The notes below the pieces were generated by a model. It saw only the letters and a program-made list of their open reading frames with translations, did not search any database and was not told the DNA's origin. 64,000 nt of DNA. Source: Chengkuizengella sediminis. GTDB taxonomy: Bacteria > Bacillota > Bacilli > Paenibacillales > KCTC-33759. This document shows, piece after piece, positions 1-10,000 of this stretch (within the stretch, counting starts at the first letter, position 1; each line of letters opens with the position of its first letter). A program made the translations under genes and the position numbers. The stretch covers positions 405,941 to 469,940 of the forward strand of contig NZ_SIJC01000004.1 in NCBI RefSeq assembly GCF_010078385.1. Direction: 5' to 3'.

Positions 1-164
1 ATGGAGAGACAAAGTGAAAGTATAATGTTAATTTGAATTGCGCTTTGTGGGGGATAAATCAATAATAGAAACGGTGTACCTACAATTGAAAAACCAAACC
101 CCGTACTAGATTGTAAAAGTGAAGCAAAAAAAACGATAAAAATCAAAATCATCCAGTTGTCCAT
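1..164 (-). CDS. TauE/SafE family sulfite/organosulfur exporter, N-terminal part (runs off window)
   Basis: Translating the minus strand from the ATG at 164 gives 54 residues up to the window edge, so the C-terminus lies outside. The segment is hydrophobic and contains QSSTGFGFSIVGTPFLLL followed by a YPP motif, the typical first helix and loop of TauE/SafE (UPF0721) membrane exporters, which move sulfite or small sulfonates out of the cell. A GAGAGAGA ribosome binding site sits just upstream. It is the third gene of an operon after D-cysteine desulfhydrase and an NhaC-type antiporter, only 23 bases after the latter, which fits sulfur export. The substrate is inferred from context. Confidence 0.85.
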   Translation of the reverse strand, partial: MDNWMILIFIVFFASLLQSSTGFGFSIVGTPFLLLIYPPQSAIQINIILSLCLS

Positions 165-187
165 TATCTCTCTCGCTTTCGAGCTAA

Positions 188-1618
188 TTATGCATTTTCT
201 ACAGGGTTTACTTTAATTGAAATATCAGTTGAAACATCTTCTTCAGTTAATTTACGTCTCCAACCTGTGATTACAGAGAACAACAGTACAGCTAACATAG
301 CCCATGAATATGGATTTAAGAAGGCCGATATAATACTTGGAAAGGCAATGTTCCATTCTTGAGCTGATGAAACCAACGTATTATACCATAAAATTACTGA
401 CAGATTCCAAGGAATCATGAAGAATACAACAACCATCATACATTCCATCACATTTGCTCTTCGCTCTGGAGATAAGTTAAAACGCTTTCCAAATGGATTA
501 ACGAATGTAGACCCTACGATTAACAAAACAGGGGCACTTGCAGAAATGATGACAGATGCTAGTCCTGTAACTGACATAATGGAGAACTCTGCTTGACGAG
601 GTGATTTAATGTTTCTTTTTTGGACCCATTTCAGAAATGAACTCATCACTCCACTTTCTATCATCACCTGAGTAATTGCCAGAACAAATAAAGCAAATAC
701 GATCGTCCCAGTCACACTAGTAATACCAACTTGAATCAAACCTGTACTTTCTCCTGGGTTTATGGGTATTGAAAATACATCCCCTAAATTTATCTTTCCA
801 ATGAGTATACCGAGAACTATAGCAGAGATATTTCCATAAATCAGTGATTCAACGACATGTCTCTTCGATAATGCAGATATAATGACTACCGCCAAACTAA
901 TTAACATCACAAGACCTTTTGGGTCCAAATTAGCTTCTATCTCTGGCACATCAACTACTGTCCCTCCTCCGCCAACAAAGAACAGGACGATAATAGCTAA
1001 AATACTGGCTGACATAGCAAGCGGGAAGCGACTGCGTACAACTGTATTTAATGTTGCCTCCTGTGTGTATGCAGATGCAATGGTCGTATCGGAGACAGGA
1101 GCAAGATTATCACCAAAAACCCCACCACCTAAGATAGCAACTGCGAGCATGGTTGGATCGGCACCTAACAAAACACCAGCGGGGTAAAGAACTGGGAGTA
1201 AAGCTAAGTATGTCCCATTAGAAGTACCAGTACCAACGGAAAATAGCATAGCTAAAATAAAAGCCAGCACTGTGAAAACAGCACCTTGAGCACCTGTTTT
1301 TAATCCAAACCATAAAATACCGTCAACCAAACCACTCGCTTGTACAATTTTTCCGAAAATGGCTGCAAATATCCATGCAACGACGATAACAATTCCATTT
1401 TTTTGAGACATACCTTTCATGAAGGCATTAATATAATGATTCTTATTTTTGGCAAACAATAGTCCAGCAGATAAAGCAACCCAACCACCAGCCCAAAACG
1501 CTTGTGTGCCTCCTCTTTGAGCAATGGATAATGTTACTAAGAACGCAATTAAAATAATTAAAGGAATTAAACCACCGAATACCCCTCCATGCATTTCAAG
1601 CCTTTTTTCATTTTTCAT
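188..1618 (-). CDS. NhaC-type Na+/H+ antiporter family protein
   Basis: The product has 476 residues with about 11-12 hydrophobic segments and belongs to the NhaC ion-transporter family of the cytoplasmic membrane. The family's core motif is visible near residues 165-180 (GGGVFGDNLAPVSDTT), with the aspartates and the SDTT turn expected to line the ion site. The start has a strong AAGGGGGGAT ribosome binding site. It lies 49 bases downstream of a D-cysteine desulfhydrase gene and ahead of a TauE/SafE gene. In this setting the real substrate could be an amino acid or a sulfur compound in exchange for Na+ or H+ (inference), since NhaC-family members also include malate/lactate exchangers. Confidence 0.85.
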   Translation of the reverse strand: MKNEKRLEMHGGVFGGLIPLIILIAFLVTLSIAQRGGTQAFWAGGWVALSAGLLFAKNKNHYINAFMKGMSQKNGIVIVVAWIFAAIFGKIVQASGLVDGILWFGLKTGAQGAVFTVLAFILAMLFSVGTGTSNGTYLALLPVLYPAGVLLGADPTMLAVAILGGGVFGDNLAPVSDTTIASAYTQEATLNTVVRSRFPLAMSASILAIIVLFFVGGGGTVVDVPEIEANLDPKGLVMLISLAVVIISALSKRHVVESLIYGNISAIVLGILIGKINLGDVFSIPINPGESTGLIQVGITSVTGTIVFALFVLAITQVMIESGVMSSFLKWVQKRNIKSPRQAEFSIMSVTGLASVIISASAPVLLIVGSTFVNPFGKRFNLSPERRANVMECMMVVVFFMIPWNLSVILWYNTLVSSAQEWNIAFPSIISAFLNPYSWAMLAVLLFSVITGWRRKLTEEDVSTDISIKVNPVENA

Positions 1619-1667
1619 GACGCTATCCCCCCTTATTTAATTTTTGAATTCGCTTTCAAAGAAATTT

Positions 1668-2693
1668 TTATACTAATGCCACTGTATAAAGATGATTATG
1701 CTCTAAAATATTAGATGCATTTGCGTAAATTGATGGTGTTCCTCCTGTATGAAGAAATAAAATATTTTTCTGTCCTTTAAAATATCCTTTTTGCACTAAA
1801 TCTATTAACCCTGCCATTGTTTTACCAGTATAAACAGGATCAAGCAAAATACCTTCTGTTTGTGCCAGCAGTTGAATGGCTTCAAAGGTTTTATCAGTTG
1901 GAATTGCATATCCAGGTCCTAAGTAGTCATCAAAATTTCTAACTGTTTCTCTAGGAATTTCTTCATTAAAACCTATACGCTGCCTAGCTAGTTTCACAAT
2001 GTTATAAACCTTTTCTTCTTGAGCAGCTTTATCTCTTCGAACGTTAATACCTGTGACAGGAATTCCGCTTCCACTTGCATAAAATCCAGTCACTAAACCA
2101 GCATGAGTCCCCCCACTACCACTTGGTGAAATGATATGATCTAGCAAAATTCCCATCTCAGAAGTTTGTTTTAAAATTTCTTGAGAACCACTAACATAAC
2201 CAAGAGCTCCTAGATCATTACCACCGCCTTCAGCAACGATATAACCTTTTCTTCCTTCTTTTTTTAACTCTTCATTAACTGTTTCCATCTCTTTCACAAC
2301 ATCTGTACCGTCTGGAACAACCTTTATTTGTTCTGCACCCAGCAAATTGTATAAAAAGACATTTCCATTTTCCTTTGGGTTGTATATGTGATTTCTTTCT
2401 TCAATGATCAGACGACATTTTAACCCTTCCTTAACCGCGGCTGCCAAAGTCATTCGACAGTGGTTAGATTGAACTCCACCAGTAGTTATTAATGTATCGA
2501 CACCTTGTTTTAAAGCATCTGCTACTAAAAATTCAAGTTTCCTTGTTTTATTTCCACCACCTGTTAAACCAAGTAAATCATCTCTTTTTACATAAATATT
2601 AGGTCCACCTAATATACTAGATAGTTTTTTAAGGTGTTGGAGAGGGGTTACGAATTCTGTATAAATACGACGAGGGTAAGATGTTAAATCCAT
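1668..2693 (-). CDS. dcyD: D-cysteine desulfhydrase (PLP-dependent, ACC deaminase family)
   Basis: The 341-residue protein is a fold-type II PLP enzyme. The PLP lysine lies in GGGNKTRKLEF (Lys49), followed by the TTGGVQSNHCR segment that binds substrate carboxylate. A SGSGGTHAGL phosphate-binding loop and a C-terminal HTGG motif complete the family pattern. The enzyme would convert D-cysteine to pyruvate, ammonia and sulfide; a close relative, ACC deaminase, has the same fold, so activity on ACC is not excluded. A GGAGGT ribosome binding site precedes the ATG. It is the first gene of an operon with NhaC- and TauE/SafE-type transporters, which supports a sulfur role. Confidence 0.85.
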   Translation of the reverse strand: MDLTSYPRRIYTEFVTPLQHLKKLSSILGGPNIYVKRDDLLGLTGGGNKTRKLEFLVADALKQGVDTLITTGGVQSNHCRMTLAAAVKEGLKCRLIIEERNHIYNPKENGNVFLYNLLGAEQIKVVPDGTDVVKEMETVNEELKKEGRKGYIVAEGGGNDLGALGYVSGSQEILKQTSEMGILLDHIISPSGSGGTHAGLVTGFYASGSGIPVTGINVRRDKAAQEEKVYNIVKLARQRIGFNEEIPRETVRNFDDYLGPGYAIPTDKTFEAIQLLAQTEGILLDPVYTGKTMAGLIDLVQKGYFKGQKNILFLHTGGTPSIYANASNILEHNHLYTVALV

Positions 2694-2734
2694 GAATGTA
2701 CCTCCAATGCAAATATTATGAGTAAATATTTATT

Positions 2735-2763
2735 ATCATATGCTGATCGTATAAATATGTAAA
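2735..2763 (-). promoter_or_regulatory. Sigma-A type promoter of the dcyD operon
   Basis: On the minus strand a -35 hexamer TTTACA (2758-2763) and a -10 hexamer TATGAT (2735-2740) are separated by 17 bases. Transcription would start near 2728, about 35 bases before the dcyD start codon. No regulator site could be assigned. Confidence 0.6.
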
Positions 2764-2890
2764 ATTAATTATAAAAATGATGATCATTAAAAAAATCAAT
2801 GATAAATCGCAAGTAATATAATGGGAAAAGGAATTTAAGCTAAAGTATAGAACTGTATATATTAAAATTAATTAGATTAGGAGGATCAAG

Positions 2891-3058
2891 ATGAGGGTTG
2901 TGAAGGAGAAAAAATATAATTATGTATCCAATGGTATTACGTTTGGTTCAGCTCTAGCTATTGCAATATCTTGGAGTTTACATAAATCTATCATATGGGC
3001 TTGTATACATGGTTTATTTAGTTGGTTATATGTTCTTTATTATGCAATAACTCGATAA
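2891..3058 (+). CDS. Small conserved-type membrane protein, 55 aa
   Basis: A 55-codon frame starts with ATG behind a near-perfect TTAGGAGG ribosome binding site with 7-base spacing. The product begins with a basic stretch (MRVVKEKKYN) and then has two hydrophobic segments, residues about 17-30 and 34-50, with several Trp, Tyr and His. It looks like the short uncharacterised inner-membrane proteins found beside transporter genes in bacilli. It stands alone on the plus strand between the divergent dcyD operon and the convergent DMT exporter gene. Function is unknown; the strong start signal and the clean hydrophobic pattern are the reasons for calling it. Confidence 0.7.
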   Translation: MRVVKEKKYNYVSNGITFGSALAIAISWSLHKSIIWACIHGLFSWLYVLYYAITR

Positions 3059-3075
3059 TATTCTAGATAATTGAT

Positions 3076-4005
3076 TCATTCTTTATTTCGACCCAGCAAA
3101 GAAATGTCCGCTCTGGGTCTTTTCCGTATGGATATGACTGAGGTTGATATCATCACCAAAAACATGCCAATCACATGACCTAAAGTGAATTGTTCATCTA
3201 ATAATAAATAAGAACAAAACATCGTTGATACAGGTATAACCGCTGTAAATACGCCGGATATATTACCTGAAACTTTTGAAACCCCACTATACCAAAGAAA
3301 AAATGCAATGACAGTCACAAATATCGTGAAATATAAAACATACAACCAATCTATCAAAGTAGTCTGACTAAAATCAAACTGAGTTGCCTCATATAAAGAA
3401 GAAGGTACAAACAAGATAAAGCCAAAAAAAGCTACAAATGTAGAAATGGCAAGTGGACTCAGTTTATTTGATAAATATTTACCTAGCACCGTAAATAAAG
3501 ATTCTCCTATCACGGCAACAAATATCAAAAAATTACCCCAAAGAGGTAATAAACCTTTTGTAGTCCCTTCCTCACTAGTTATATTAATAACCAAAATACC
3601 AAGAACTGCAAATAAGATTGCTATTATAACACTCTTATTCATCTTTTCTTTTAATAAAATATATGATAATAAACCAATAACCATTGGAGTAATACTTGTG
3701 ATAACTCCACTATCCAATGCACTTGTATACTGTACTCCGTATAATAAACAAATGCTGAACAAAAAAACGCCAGTGAAAGATTGAAGAAACAATATTAAAA
3801 ACTGCTTCTTAGTTAACTTCGGAATACCCCCTTCAAATAAGTATAGAATTACAAATAGTAACAAAGAAGCGATCCCAAAACGAATCCCTGAAGCTAAGAA
3901 AACAGGTATACTTTGAACCATTAATTTGCCAACCACGATAGAGCTACCTACAATAAACATTGCAGAAGATAAATATATATATGATTTTAAATTTACATTT
4001 GACAT
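3076..4005 (-). CDS. EamA/DMT family transporter
   Basis: The 309-residue protein has ten predicted hydrophobic segments in two EamA halves (about residues 8-142 and 155-295), the usual drug/metabolite transporter layout. The first half holds the GIRFGIASLLLF helix and the second the GVFTAVIPVSTMF helix typical of the fold. It is probably an exporter of an amino acid or other small metabolite in the cytoplasmic membrane. The start has only a weak GGTG ribosome binding site. It is monocistronic, convergent with the small membrane protein gene at 2891-3058. The substrate cannot be read from sequence. Confidence 0.85.
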   Translation of the reverse strand: MSNVNLKSYIYLSSAMFIVGSSIVVGKLMVQSIPVFLASGIRFGIASLLLFVILYLFEGGIPKLTKKQFLILFLQSFTGVFLFSICLLYGVQYTSALDSGVITSITPMVIGLLSYILLKEKMNKSVIIAILFAVLGILVINITSEEGTTKGLLPLWGNFLIFVAVIGESLFTVLGKYLSNKLSPLAISTFVAFFGFILFVPSSLYEATQFDFSQTTLIDWLYVLYFTIFVTVIAFFLWYSGVSKVSGNISGVFTAVIPVSTMFCSYLLLDEQFTLGHVIGMFLVMISTSVISIRKRPRADISLLGRNKE

Positions 4006-4152
4006 GTGATGAACACCAACTTTATTTTTAACAAATATATCAATTTTAGTTGGTTTGATTAAGAACCAGATTGTAAAACTTTTTATAGTACCAATCCAAA
4101 ATACTCCTTGATTAGAGCAATCATGTTAATTACTTTATATAAGGTTATATAC

Positions 4153-4196
4153 ACAGCAAAAATCCTCATTGAATAAATCCAATGGGGATTTTGCAA
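4153..4196 (-). terminator. Terminator of metNIQ
   Basis: On the minus strand AATCCCCATTG pairs with CAATGAGGATT around a short A+T loop, followed by TTTTGCTG. It lies 20 bases after the metQ stop codon. Confidence 0.75.
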
Positions 4197-4215
4197 TAAT
4201 ATTGTGTTTATTATC

Positions 4216-5055
4216 TTATTCTGATACAGGAACAACTGAATTGTTATACTCTTCAAGGATAAAGTTTTGAATATCCTCTGAACGTAAAACCTCTACTAAT
4301 GTTTGGATCTCTGCACGAGTTTCATCACCACTTCTTACAGTGATAATGTTCACATATGGAGATTCAGAGCCTTCAAGAGCAATCGCATCTTCAACTGGGT
4401 TTAAACCAGCATCAATCGCATAGTTTGTATTAATTAAAACGGCATCTCCTTCACCGATGTTGTAAACTTGCGGCAAAAGTCCTGCTTCGATATCTGCAAT
4501 AAATTCAATATTTCTAGGATTTTCAGCAATATCTTCTATAGTAGCCTTAGTAGTATCAATCTCTTCTTTTAAAGTGATTAACCCTTCAGTTTGTAATAAA
4601 GATAAAAATCGTCCATGATCTGCCACAGAGTTACTCATAATTAATTGAGCTCCTTCTGGTAAATCAGCTAAACTTTCATAGTTTTGTGAATATACTCCGA
4701 TTGGTTCAATATGAATCCCACCAGCATTTACAAAATCATAACCATGGTCAGCAATTTGGCTTTCTAAGTATGGGATATGTTGAAAATAATTAGCATCTAA
4801 TTCTTTTTCAGCTAACGCTGTATTTGGTAAAACGTAATCTTGGAATGTAATAATTTCTAATTGAATTCCTTTTTCTGCTAATATTGGTTCAGCTTGCTCT
4901 AAAATTTCAGCATGTGGTACATTAGAGGCTCCAACAACTAATGTAACTGCTTCTTGATTTTCTTCCCCCTTCGTTCCTTCTACACTATCACTACCACAAG
5001 CAGCTAAAGCTAGTACAAAAACAAATAATACAACTGATAATAAAATTTTTTTCAT
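4216..5055 (-). CDS. metQ: Methionine ABC transporter substrate-binding lipoprotein MetQ
   Basis: The 279-residue protein begins with a lipoprotein signal peptide; the lipobox LAAC puts the lipid-modified cysteine at residue 20. The rest is an NLPA/MetQ domain with the ANYFQHIPYL segment and the Asn-rich ligand cleft (VLINTNYAIDAG) of methionine-binding proteins. It binds methionine (D- or L-) outside the membrane and hands it to MetI. It is the last gene of the metN-metI-metQ operon, 16 bases after metI, and is controlled by the SAM riboswitch at 6785-6944. The family also binds methionine derivatives, so the exact ligand is inferred. Confidence 0.93.
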   Translation of the reverse strand: MKKILLSVVLFVFVLALAACGSDSVEGTKGEENQEAVTLVVGASNVPHAEILEQAEPILAEKGIQLEIITFQDYVLPNTALAEKELDANYFQHIPYLESQIADHGYDFVNAGGIHIEPIGVYSQNYESLADLPEGAQLIMSNSVADHGRFLSLLQTEGLITLKEEIDTTKATIEDIAENPRNIEFIADIEAGLLPQVYNIGEGDAVLINTNYAIDAGLNPVEDAIALEGSESPYVNIITVRSGDETRAEIQTLVEVLRSEDIQNFILEEYNNSVVPVSE

Positions 5056-5071
5056 GTTTCTCTCCCCTTTT

Positions 5072-5737
5072 TTATCTTTTATCTATTTTTGAAGTGACAT
5101 AGTCACCTACAAACTGAATTGAAAATACAATGATCAATATAATGATGGTACAAATTCTTGTAACATCATTATGGCTACGTTGAAACCCGTCTAAAAAGGC
5201 TAAATTTCCTAATCCACCTGCACCTACTACTCCTGCCATTGCTGTGTAACCTACTATAGCAATCGCAGTTACCGTAATTCCAGATACTAATGCTGGCATA
5301 GATTCGGGCAGCAGAACCTTCCAGATAATTGTAGATATTTTTGCTCCCATTGCCCTTGCCGCTTCAATGACCCCTTTATCAATTTCTTTTAATGCAATTT
5401 CTACCATCCGTGCATAAAATGGGGCTGCACCTACGATTAGAGCAGGTAATGCCGCAGTTTCTCCTATGATAGTACCCACGATAGCTTTTGTGAAAGGAAT
5501 CAATAAAATGATTAATATAATAAACGGAATAGATCTAAAGATATTAACAATAGCAGCCACAAAAGCATGAATGATTTTATTTTCATAAATATTCCCTTTC
5601 GAGGTTAAGAACAATAGTATACCTAAAATGATCCCAAGAACAAATGTAGCCACTACTGAGATAGCTGTCATATAAATGGTTTCCACTGTAGCTTCCCACA
5701 TTTTATCCCACTCTACATTAGGCAGTAATTCCTTCAT
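5072..5737 (-). CDS. metI: Methionine ABC transporter permease MetI
   Basis: The 221-residue protein has five membrane segments and the BPD permease motif EAARAMGAKISTIIWKVLLP near residues 125-145, where the ATPase docks. A GYTAMAGVVGAGGLGNLA segment follows, as in MetI. It forms the membrane channel of the methionine importer. Its start codon lies 20 bases inside the 3' end of metN, so the two are translationally coupled. Regulation is by the upstream SAM riboswitch. Confidence 0.93.
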   Translation of the reverse strand: MKELLPNVEWDKMWEATVETIYMTAISVVATFVLGIILGILLFLTSKGNIYENKIIHAFVAAIVNIFRSIPFIILIILLIPFTKAIVGTIIGETAALPALIVGAAPFYARMVEIALKEIDKGVIEAARAMGAKISTIIWKVLLPESMPALVSGITVTAIAIVGYTAMAGVVGAGGLGNLAFLDGFQRSHNDVTRICTIIILIIVFSIQFVGDYVTSKIDKR

Positions 5738-6755
5738 GAATCAACACCTCCGCCTTTACCTTTTGCTGACGAATGTATCCTATCGCCTGTTCTACTTCTT
5801 GGGTTTTCCCATCCACATGTACAAACATAGTTCCTACTGCTCCTCCATGTGTTTGAGAAACTTTTCCTTGTAATATATTAAAACTTACATCAAATTTTCT
5901 GATCACATTCGTAATCAGAGGCATTTCAGCTGTATCCCCTACGAAGGTCAATTGAACGACTTTTCCTTTTGGATGTAGAGCTAGTAAGTTTTCTATCATT
6001 TCGTTAGAAGATTCGGGTTCAATGACTTGATTCACAAATCTCTTTGTCATGGATTGCTGAGGATTTTGAAATACTTCAAACACATTTCCTTCCTCTACAA
6101 CCTGTCCATCTTCCATCACTGCAACTCGGTGACATATTTTACGTATGACGTGCATTTCATGCGTAATTAACACGATGGTTAATCCTAACTTTTGATTGAT
6201 ATCTACTAAAAGATCCAAAATAGAATCTGTCGTTTGTGGGTCTAATGCAGACGTAGCCTCATCACATAACAGTACTTTTGGCTTGTTCGCCAATGCTCTA
6301 GCTATACCAACCCGCTGCTTTTGACCACCGCTTAGTTGTGAAGGATAAGCTTTCTCCCTTCCTTCTAATCCAACAATTTTGATCAGTTCGTTTACTATTT
6401 TCAAACGCTCTTTTTTAGGAAAACCGGCAATTTCAAGCGGAAATGAAATGTTCTCCTGAACCGTTCGTGACCACAATATATTAAAATGTTGAAAAATCAT
6501 GCCGATCTCTTGACGTGCTTTTCTTAATTCTCGCCCACTAATTTGTGTCATATTTCTTTCAGCAACAGTAATGGTTCCGTGGGTTGGAGTTTCCAATCCA
6601 TTCAGCAAACGGATCAATGTGCTTTTACCGGCTCCACTATAGCCAATAATTCCGAATATTTCTCCAGCAGCAATATTCAAATCTACTTTTTGAACAGCTG
6701 TGACAGTACTGTCTCCAGTCTCATATGTTTTTGTTACTTTCGATAATTTAATCAT
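5718..6755 (-). CDS. metN: Methionine ABC transporter ATP-binding protein MetN
   Basis: The 345-residue ATPase has Walker A GYSGAGKST (about residues 38-46), signature LSGGQKQR (about 141-148), Walker B VLLCDEATSALD and the H-loop LITHEM. After residue about 265 comes a C-terminal NIL/ACT-like domain that in MetN binds methionine and inhibits the pump when methionine is abundant. It is the first gene of the metNIQ operon, overlapping metI by 20 bases. The leader carries a SAM-I riboswitch and an intrinsic terminator, so high SAM should stop transcription. Confidence 0.95.
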   Translation of the reverse strand: MIKLSKVTKTYETGDSTVTAVQKVDLNIAAGEIFGIIGYSGAGKSTLIRLLNGLETPTHGTITVAERNMTQISGRELRKARQEIGMIFQHFNILWSRTVQENISFPLEIAGFPKKERLKIVNELIKIVGLEGREKAYPSQLSGGQKQRVGIARALANKPKVLLCDEATSALDPQTTDSILDLLVDINQKLGLTIVLITHEMHVIRKICHRVAVMEDGQVVEEGNVFEVFQNPQQSMTKRFVNQVIEPESSNEMIENLLALHPKGKVVQLTFVGDTAEMPLITNVIRKFDVSFNILQGKVSQTHGGAVGTMFVHVDGKTQEVEQAIGYIRQQKVKAEVLIHEGITA

Positions 6756-6784
6756 GATGTTTCACCAGCCTAAATTTTGATAGC

Positions 6785-6814
6785 AAAAAACCTTTCTACA
6801 TGAGCAGAAAGGTT
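6785..6814 (-). terminator. SAM-riboswitch-controlled intrinsic terminator
   Basis: On the minus strand AACCTTTCT and AGAAAGGTT form a perfect 9-bp stem with an 8-base loop, followed directly by a T run. It is the expression platform of the S-box leader before metN. Confidence 0.9.
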
Positions 6815-6944
6815 CACTAATCTATGATTTACCTTTCTCTCATCTTCCAAAGTTTACACTTTGTGCGAATTGGCACCATTTCAATTCATCATTGACGGTT
6901 GCCGGGTTTCATAGGGCACATCCCTCCACCTCTCTTGATAAGAG
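6785..6944 (-). promoter_or_regulatory. SAM-I (S-box) riboswitch upstream of metNIQ
   Basis: Read on the minus strand, the P1 strands CTCTTATC (6937-6944) and GATGAGAG (6837-6844) close a junction. It contains the conserved S-box blocks AGAGAGGTGGAGGGA, CCCTATGAAACCCGGCAACC and GGTGCCAATTC. These are diagnostic of the SAM-I aptamer. A strong terminator (6785-6814) follows. Known S-box logic applies: bound SAM favours the terminator and shuts off metNIQ; low SAM lets transcription continue. The aptamer itself covers about 6837-6944. Confidence 0.95.
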
Positions 6945-6977
6945 CAGTTGTATTATGAAGTTTTAAGTTACTTAATT

Positions 6978-7006
6978 AAAGTATGAAAATGATTTTAACA
7001 TGTCTA
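6978..7006 (-). promoter_or_regulatory. Probable sigma-A promoter of metNIQ
   Basis: Minus-strand -35 TAGACA (7001-7006) and -10 TACTTT (6978-6983) are 17 bases apart, placing the start near 6971, about 27 bases before the riboswitch P1 stem. A second -10-like CATAAT at 6952-6957 is an alternative. Confidence 0.45.
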
Positions 7007-7059
7007 TCATATGGTGTCAAATCTTACATTTCATAATTTAGATCTCATTTATAAGAAAT

Positions 7060-10000
7060 TCATCTCACTTCAAAAGTTGTACTGCTGATTCCTTCTTTTG
7101 TTTTTTTGACGTCTAAAACAGCTGGGATCGACTGTTTTAATTCTTGCACATGTGAAATCACGCCGATCATCCGTCCTGATTTTTGTAAATCTATCAATGT
7201 ATCTATCGCTTTTGTTAATGATTCCTCATCTAATGAACCGAACCCTTCATCAATAAACATCGTTTCAATCGAGATGCCACCTTCATATGACTGAATCACA
7301 TCTGCCATGCCTAGTGCTAAACAAAGAGAAGCATTAAACTTTTCCCCACCAGACATCGTTTTTACATCACGTAACTGTCCTGTGTAGTGATCATATACAT
7401 CTAATCCAAGACCACTTTGTCTTCCTCTCTTTTCCAATCGATCACTACGCAACAATTGAAATTGACCGTTAGATAACTTTTGCAGCCTTTGATTTGCCAT
7501 CTGAATGATTTGTTCTAAAAACTCGATCTGTAAATAACGCTCAAAAGAAATTCGCTTTGCATTATCCCCTCGTATTACGTCATATAAATCTTTAATTAAC
7601 TGATATCGCTCCTCAGCTTCCTGCACTTTCTCACTCACTGACAAAATGTTCTGTTTTCCTTCTTCCGCTCGTTCAGCGTAGTTATGTACTTCATAAAATT
7701 GTTCTCTAATGTGTTCAACCTGTTTTTTTAATTGGTCTAATTCGTTCTGTATCTCATTTAAATCAAACTGTTTTTTATCTTTTAATTCTTTCTTTAATTC
7801 TTCTATCTGCTTGGTTACTAATGACAGGTTAGATTTCCACTCTTCTATTTGTTGTGTAAGTTGTTGACGGTTCTCCTTTGTCATTTTTGCACTCTGATAA
7901 TCTAATTCTTGAGAAAAGCCCGCTTCTTCTAAGCTTTGGGAAAACTGCATATTTGCTTTATCTAGTTTATCTTTCGTTTCTAGCACCTGTTTTTCTGTAG
8001 TTATGAAAAGCACTCTCACTTCTGATTGTTGTATTTTCGTTTGTTCAAGCTGTTCTTGTACGGCTTTCCATCGATGTTCTAAATTCGCTTTGTGCTTTTG
8101 TGTTTGTCCAATTCTTTCTTCCAATTTCACAAGAGATCGAACTTCCTCTGGTATATTCACAACGCTTTGCTCCAACAATGCTTTTTCAGTAGAATATTTC
8201 GTATTAAGTTCGTTTAGCTCTGCTATGTTTTTATCTTTATCCAGAGTTTTTTGATCTAGTACTAAATTCAACTGTTCCAACATTGGTTTCAGCTGATCCA
8301 ACCTGTTTTGTTTATCTTTTAACAAATCTACTTCTTTTTTTAGTTTTTTCCCGACCTGAACAAATTGATTATACTCTTCGTTTATATGTTCTAAGAGAAA
8401 ACCATACTGAATGACTGCTTTTTCCTTTTCTTCGATTTGTAAAAGGGAGTTCTCTAATTTTGCTTCAACTTTACGGAATTCATCTTGAGTTTGTTCCTTC
8501 ACTTTTCTAGACATGTCTAAATCTTGTTTTGATGGAATCTCTTTAGAGCTATTGGTTTTCAAAGGATGTTCCTTACTACCACAAACAGGACATATCTCCC
8601 CATCATGTAATTGAGAAGCCAGGATACTAGCCTGTCCTTCAATCCAACGTTTTTCTAATTGCGTGTAATCGTTTTGTTTTTGTTCAAAGTTCAATTTATT
8701 AGATGCGGCTTCTTTTTTCATTTCAACTACGGCTAGCTTCAATTTCATATATTCGGTAAATACGATCGATTGTTCTCGTTTTTCTGCTAATTTCTCCTGT
8801 TTTTCTGGTAATGAACGCAGCTGTTCCTCAAAAACTTTAACTTCATTCTGGGTTTTGTTTTTCTCTGTTTGTTTGGTTTGTATTTGCTGTTCAATAGTTT
8901 TGAAAGTTTGTTGTAATCGTTCTCTTTTCTGTTCAAGTTCCTTGATTTGAGTTTGCTTCTGATTTAAATCTTTTACCACTGGCAGCCATTGCCCAAGATG
9001 TTCCAACTGCTTTGTGATATGATCTAGTTCAGGTTGTTTTTGCTCCTCAATTTGATAGGCTGTCATCGCATTTTTCATCTTTTCATCTGATTGAATCTTT
9101 CTGTTTTTGACTTTTTCCATTGCATCATTTTTAGAGAGAAAATCTTTTTTAGCTTCCATTCGATTTTGTTCAATGAGTTCGATTCGATCCGTTTTTTCTG
9201 CTTGCTCTAGCTTCTTTTTCATTGAAGCCATTTGAGGTAACTGACTTTCTAAAGTTTCTTTATGTATTCTTTTTTGTTCGAGTGTATCAAATCGTTGATT
9301 AATCGCTTCTGCATGATGATATTGAGCCGTCAGATCTTGCAGTTTTTTTGTTTGTTGTTGAAGTTTGAATTCATTTTTGCTCGATTGTTCTTTATAAAAA
9401 GAAATCTCTTGCTCAAGTGCATCTAAAATTTGAAATGTATTATATAACTCTTGCCCAAAAACTTCAGTCAGTTGTGTGTTGTCCCTCATAGGTAATGCTG
9501 TTTTTAAGCTATTAATGTAGATGCCTCTCTCTTTAATTTGCTGTTCAAAAAGAGATTGAGATTGTTTTCGCTTCTCATTGAGTATATTTTCTACATTTTT
9601 ATATAATCCTGTTTTGAAAATTCGACGTAAAATCTCTTCTTTATTTTCCGTATCTGAAGTTAACAACTTGCGGAATTCTCCCTGCGGGAGCATCACAATC
9701 TGATTAAACTGTTCTTTGTTTATACCTAATAATTGAAGTGCTTTTTCATTGACTTGAGATACAATAAAACGTTCACACATCGGTTTTTCCATTCCACCTG
9801 TGGTTTCAAAAAACTCATACCGCTCTCCTGTTGCACTTTTATTACCTGATTTCACGTGAGGAAGCTGACGGAATATACGATAGGTATGCTTTTTTAGCTC
9901 AAATACCAACTCAACGGATGTAAACAACTCATCATCTGCAAATTGACTTCGCAGCATTTTTGAATCGTTACGATCCTGACCACTCGCTTCACCAAATAAA

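Noticed and set aside
882..1187. Open frame opposite the NhaC gene
   Set aside because: It lies wholly in the antisense strand of a well-supported membrane protein gene and shows no start signal or family likeness.
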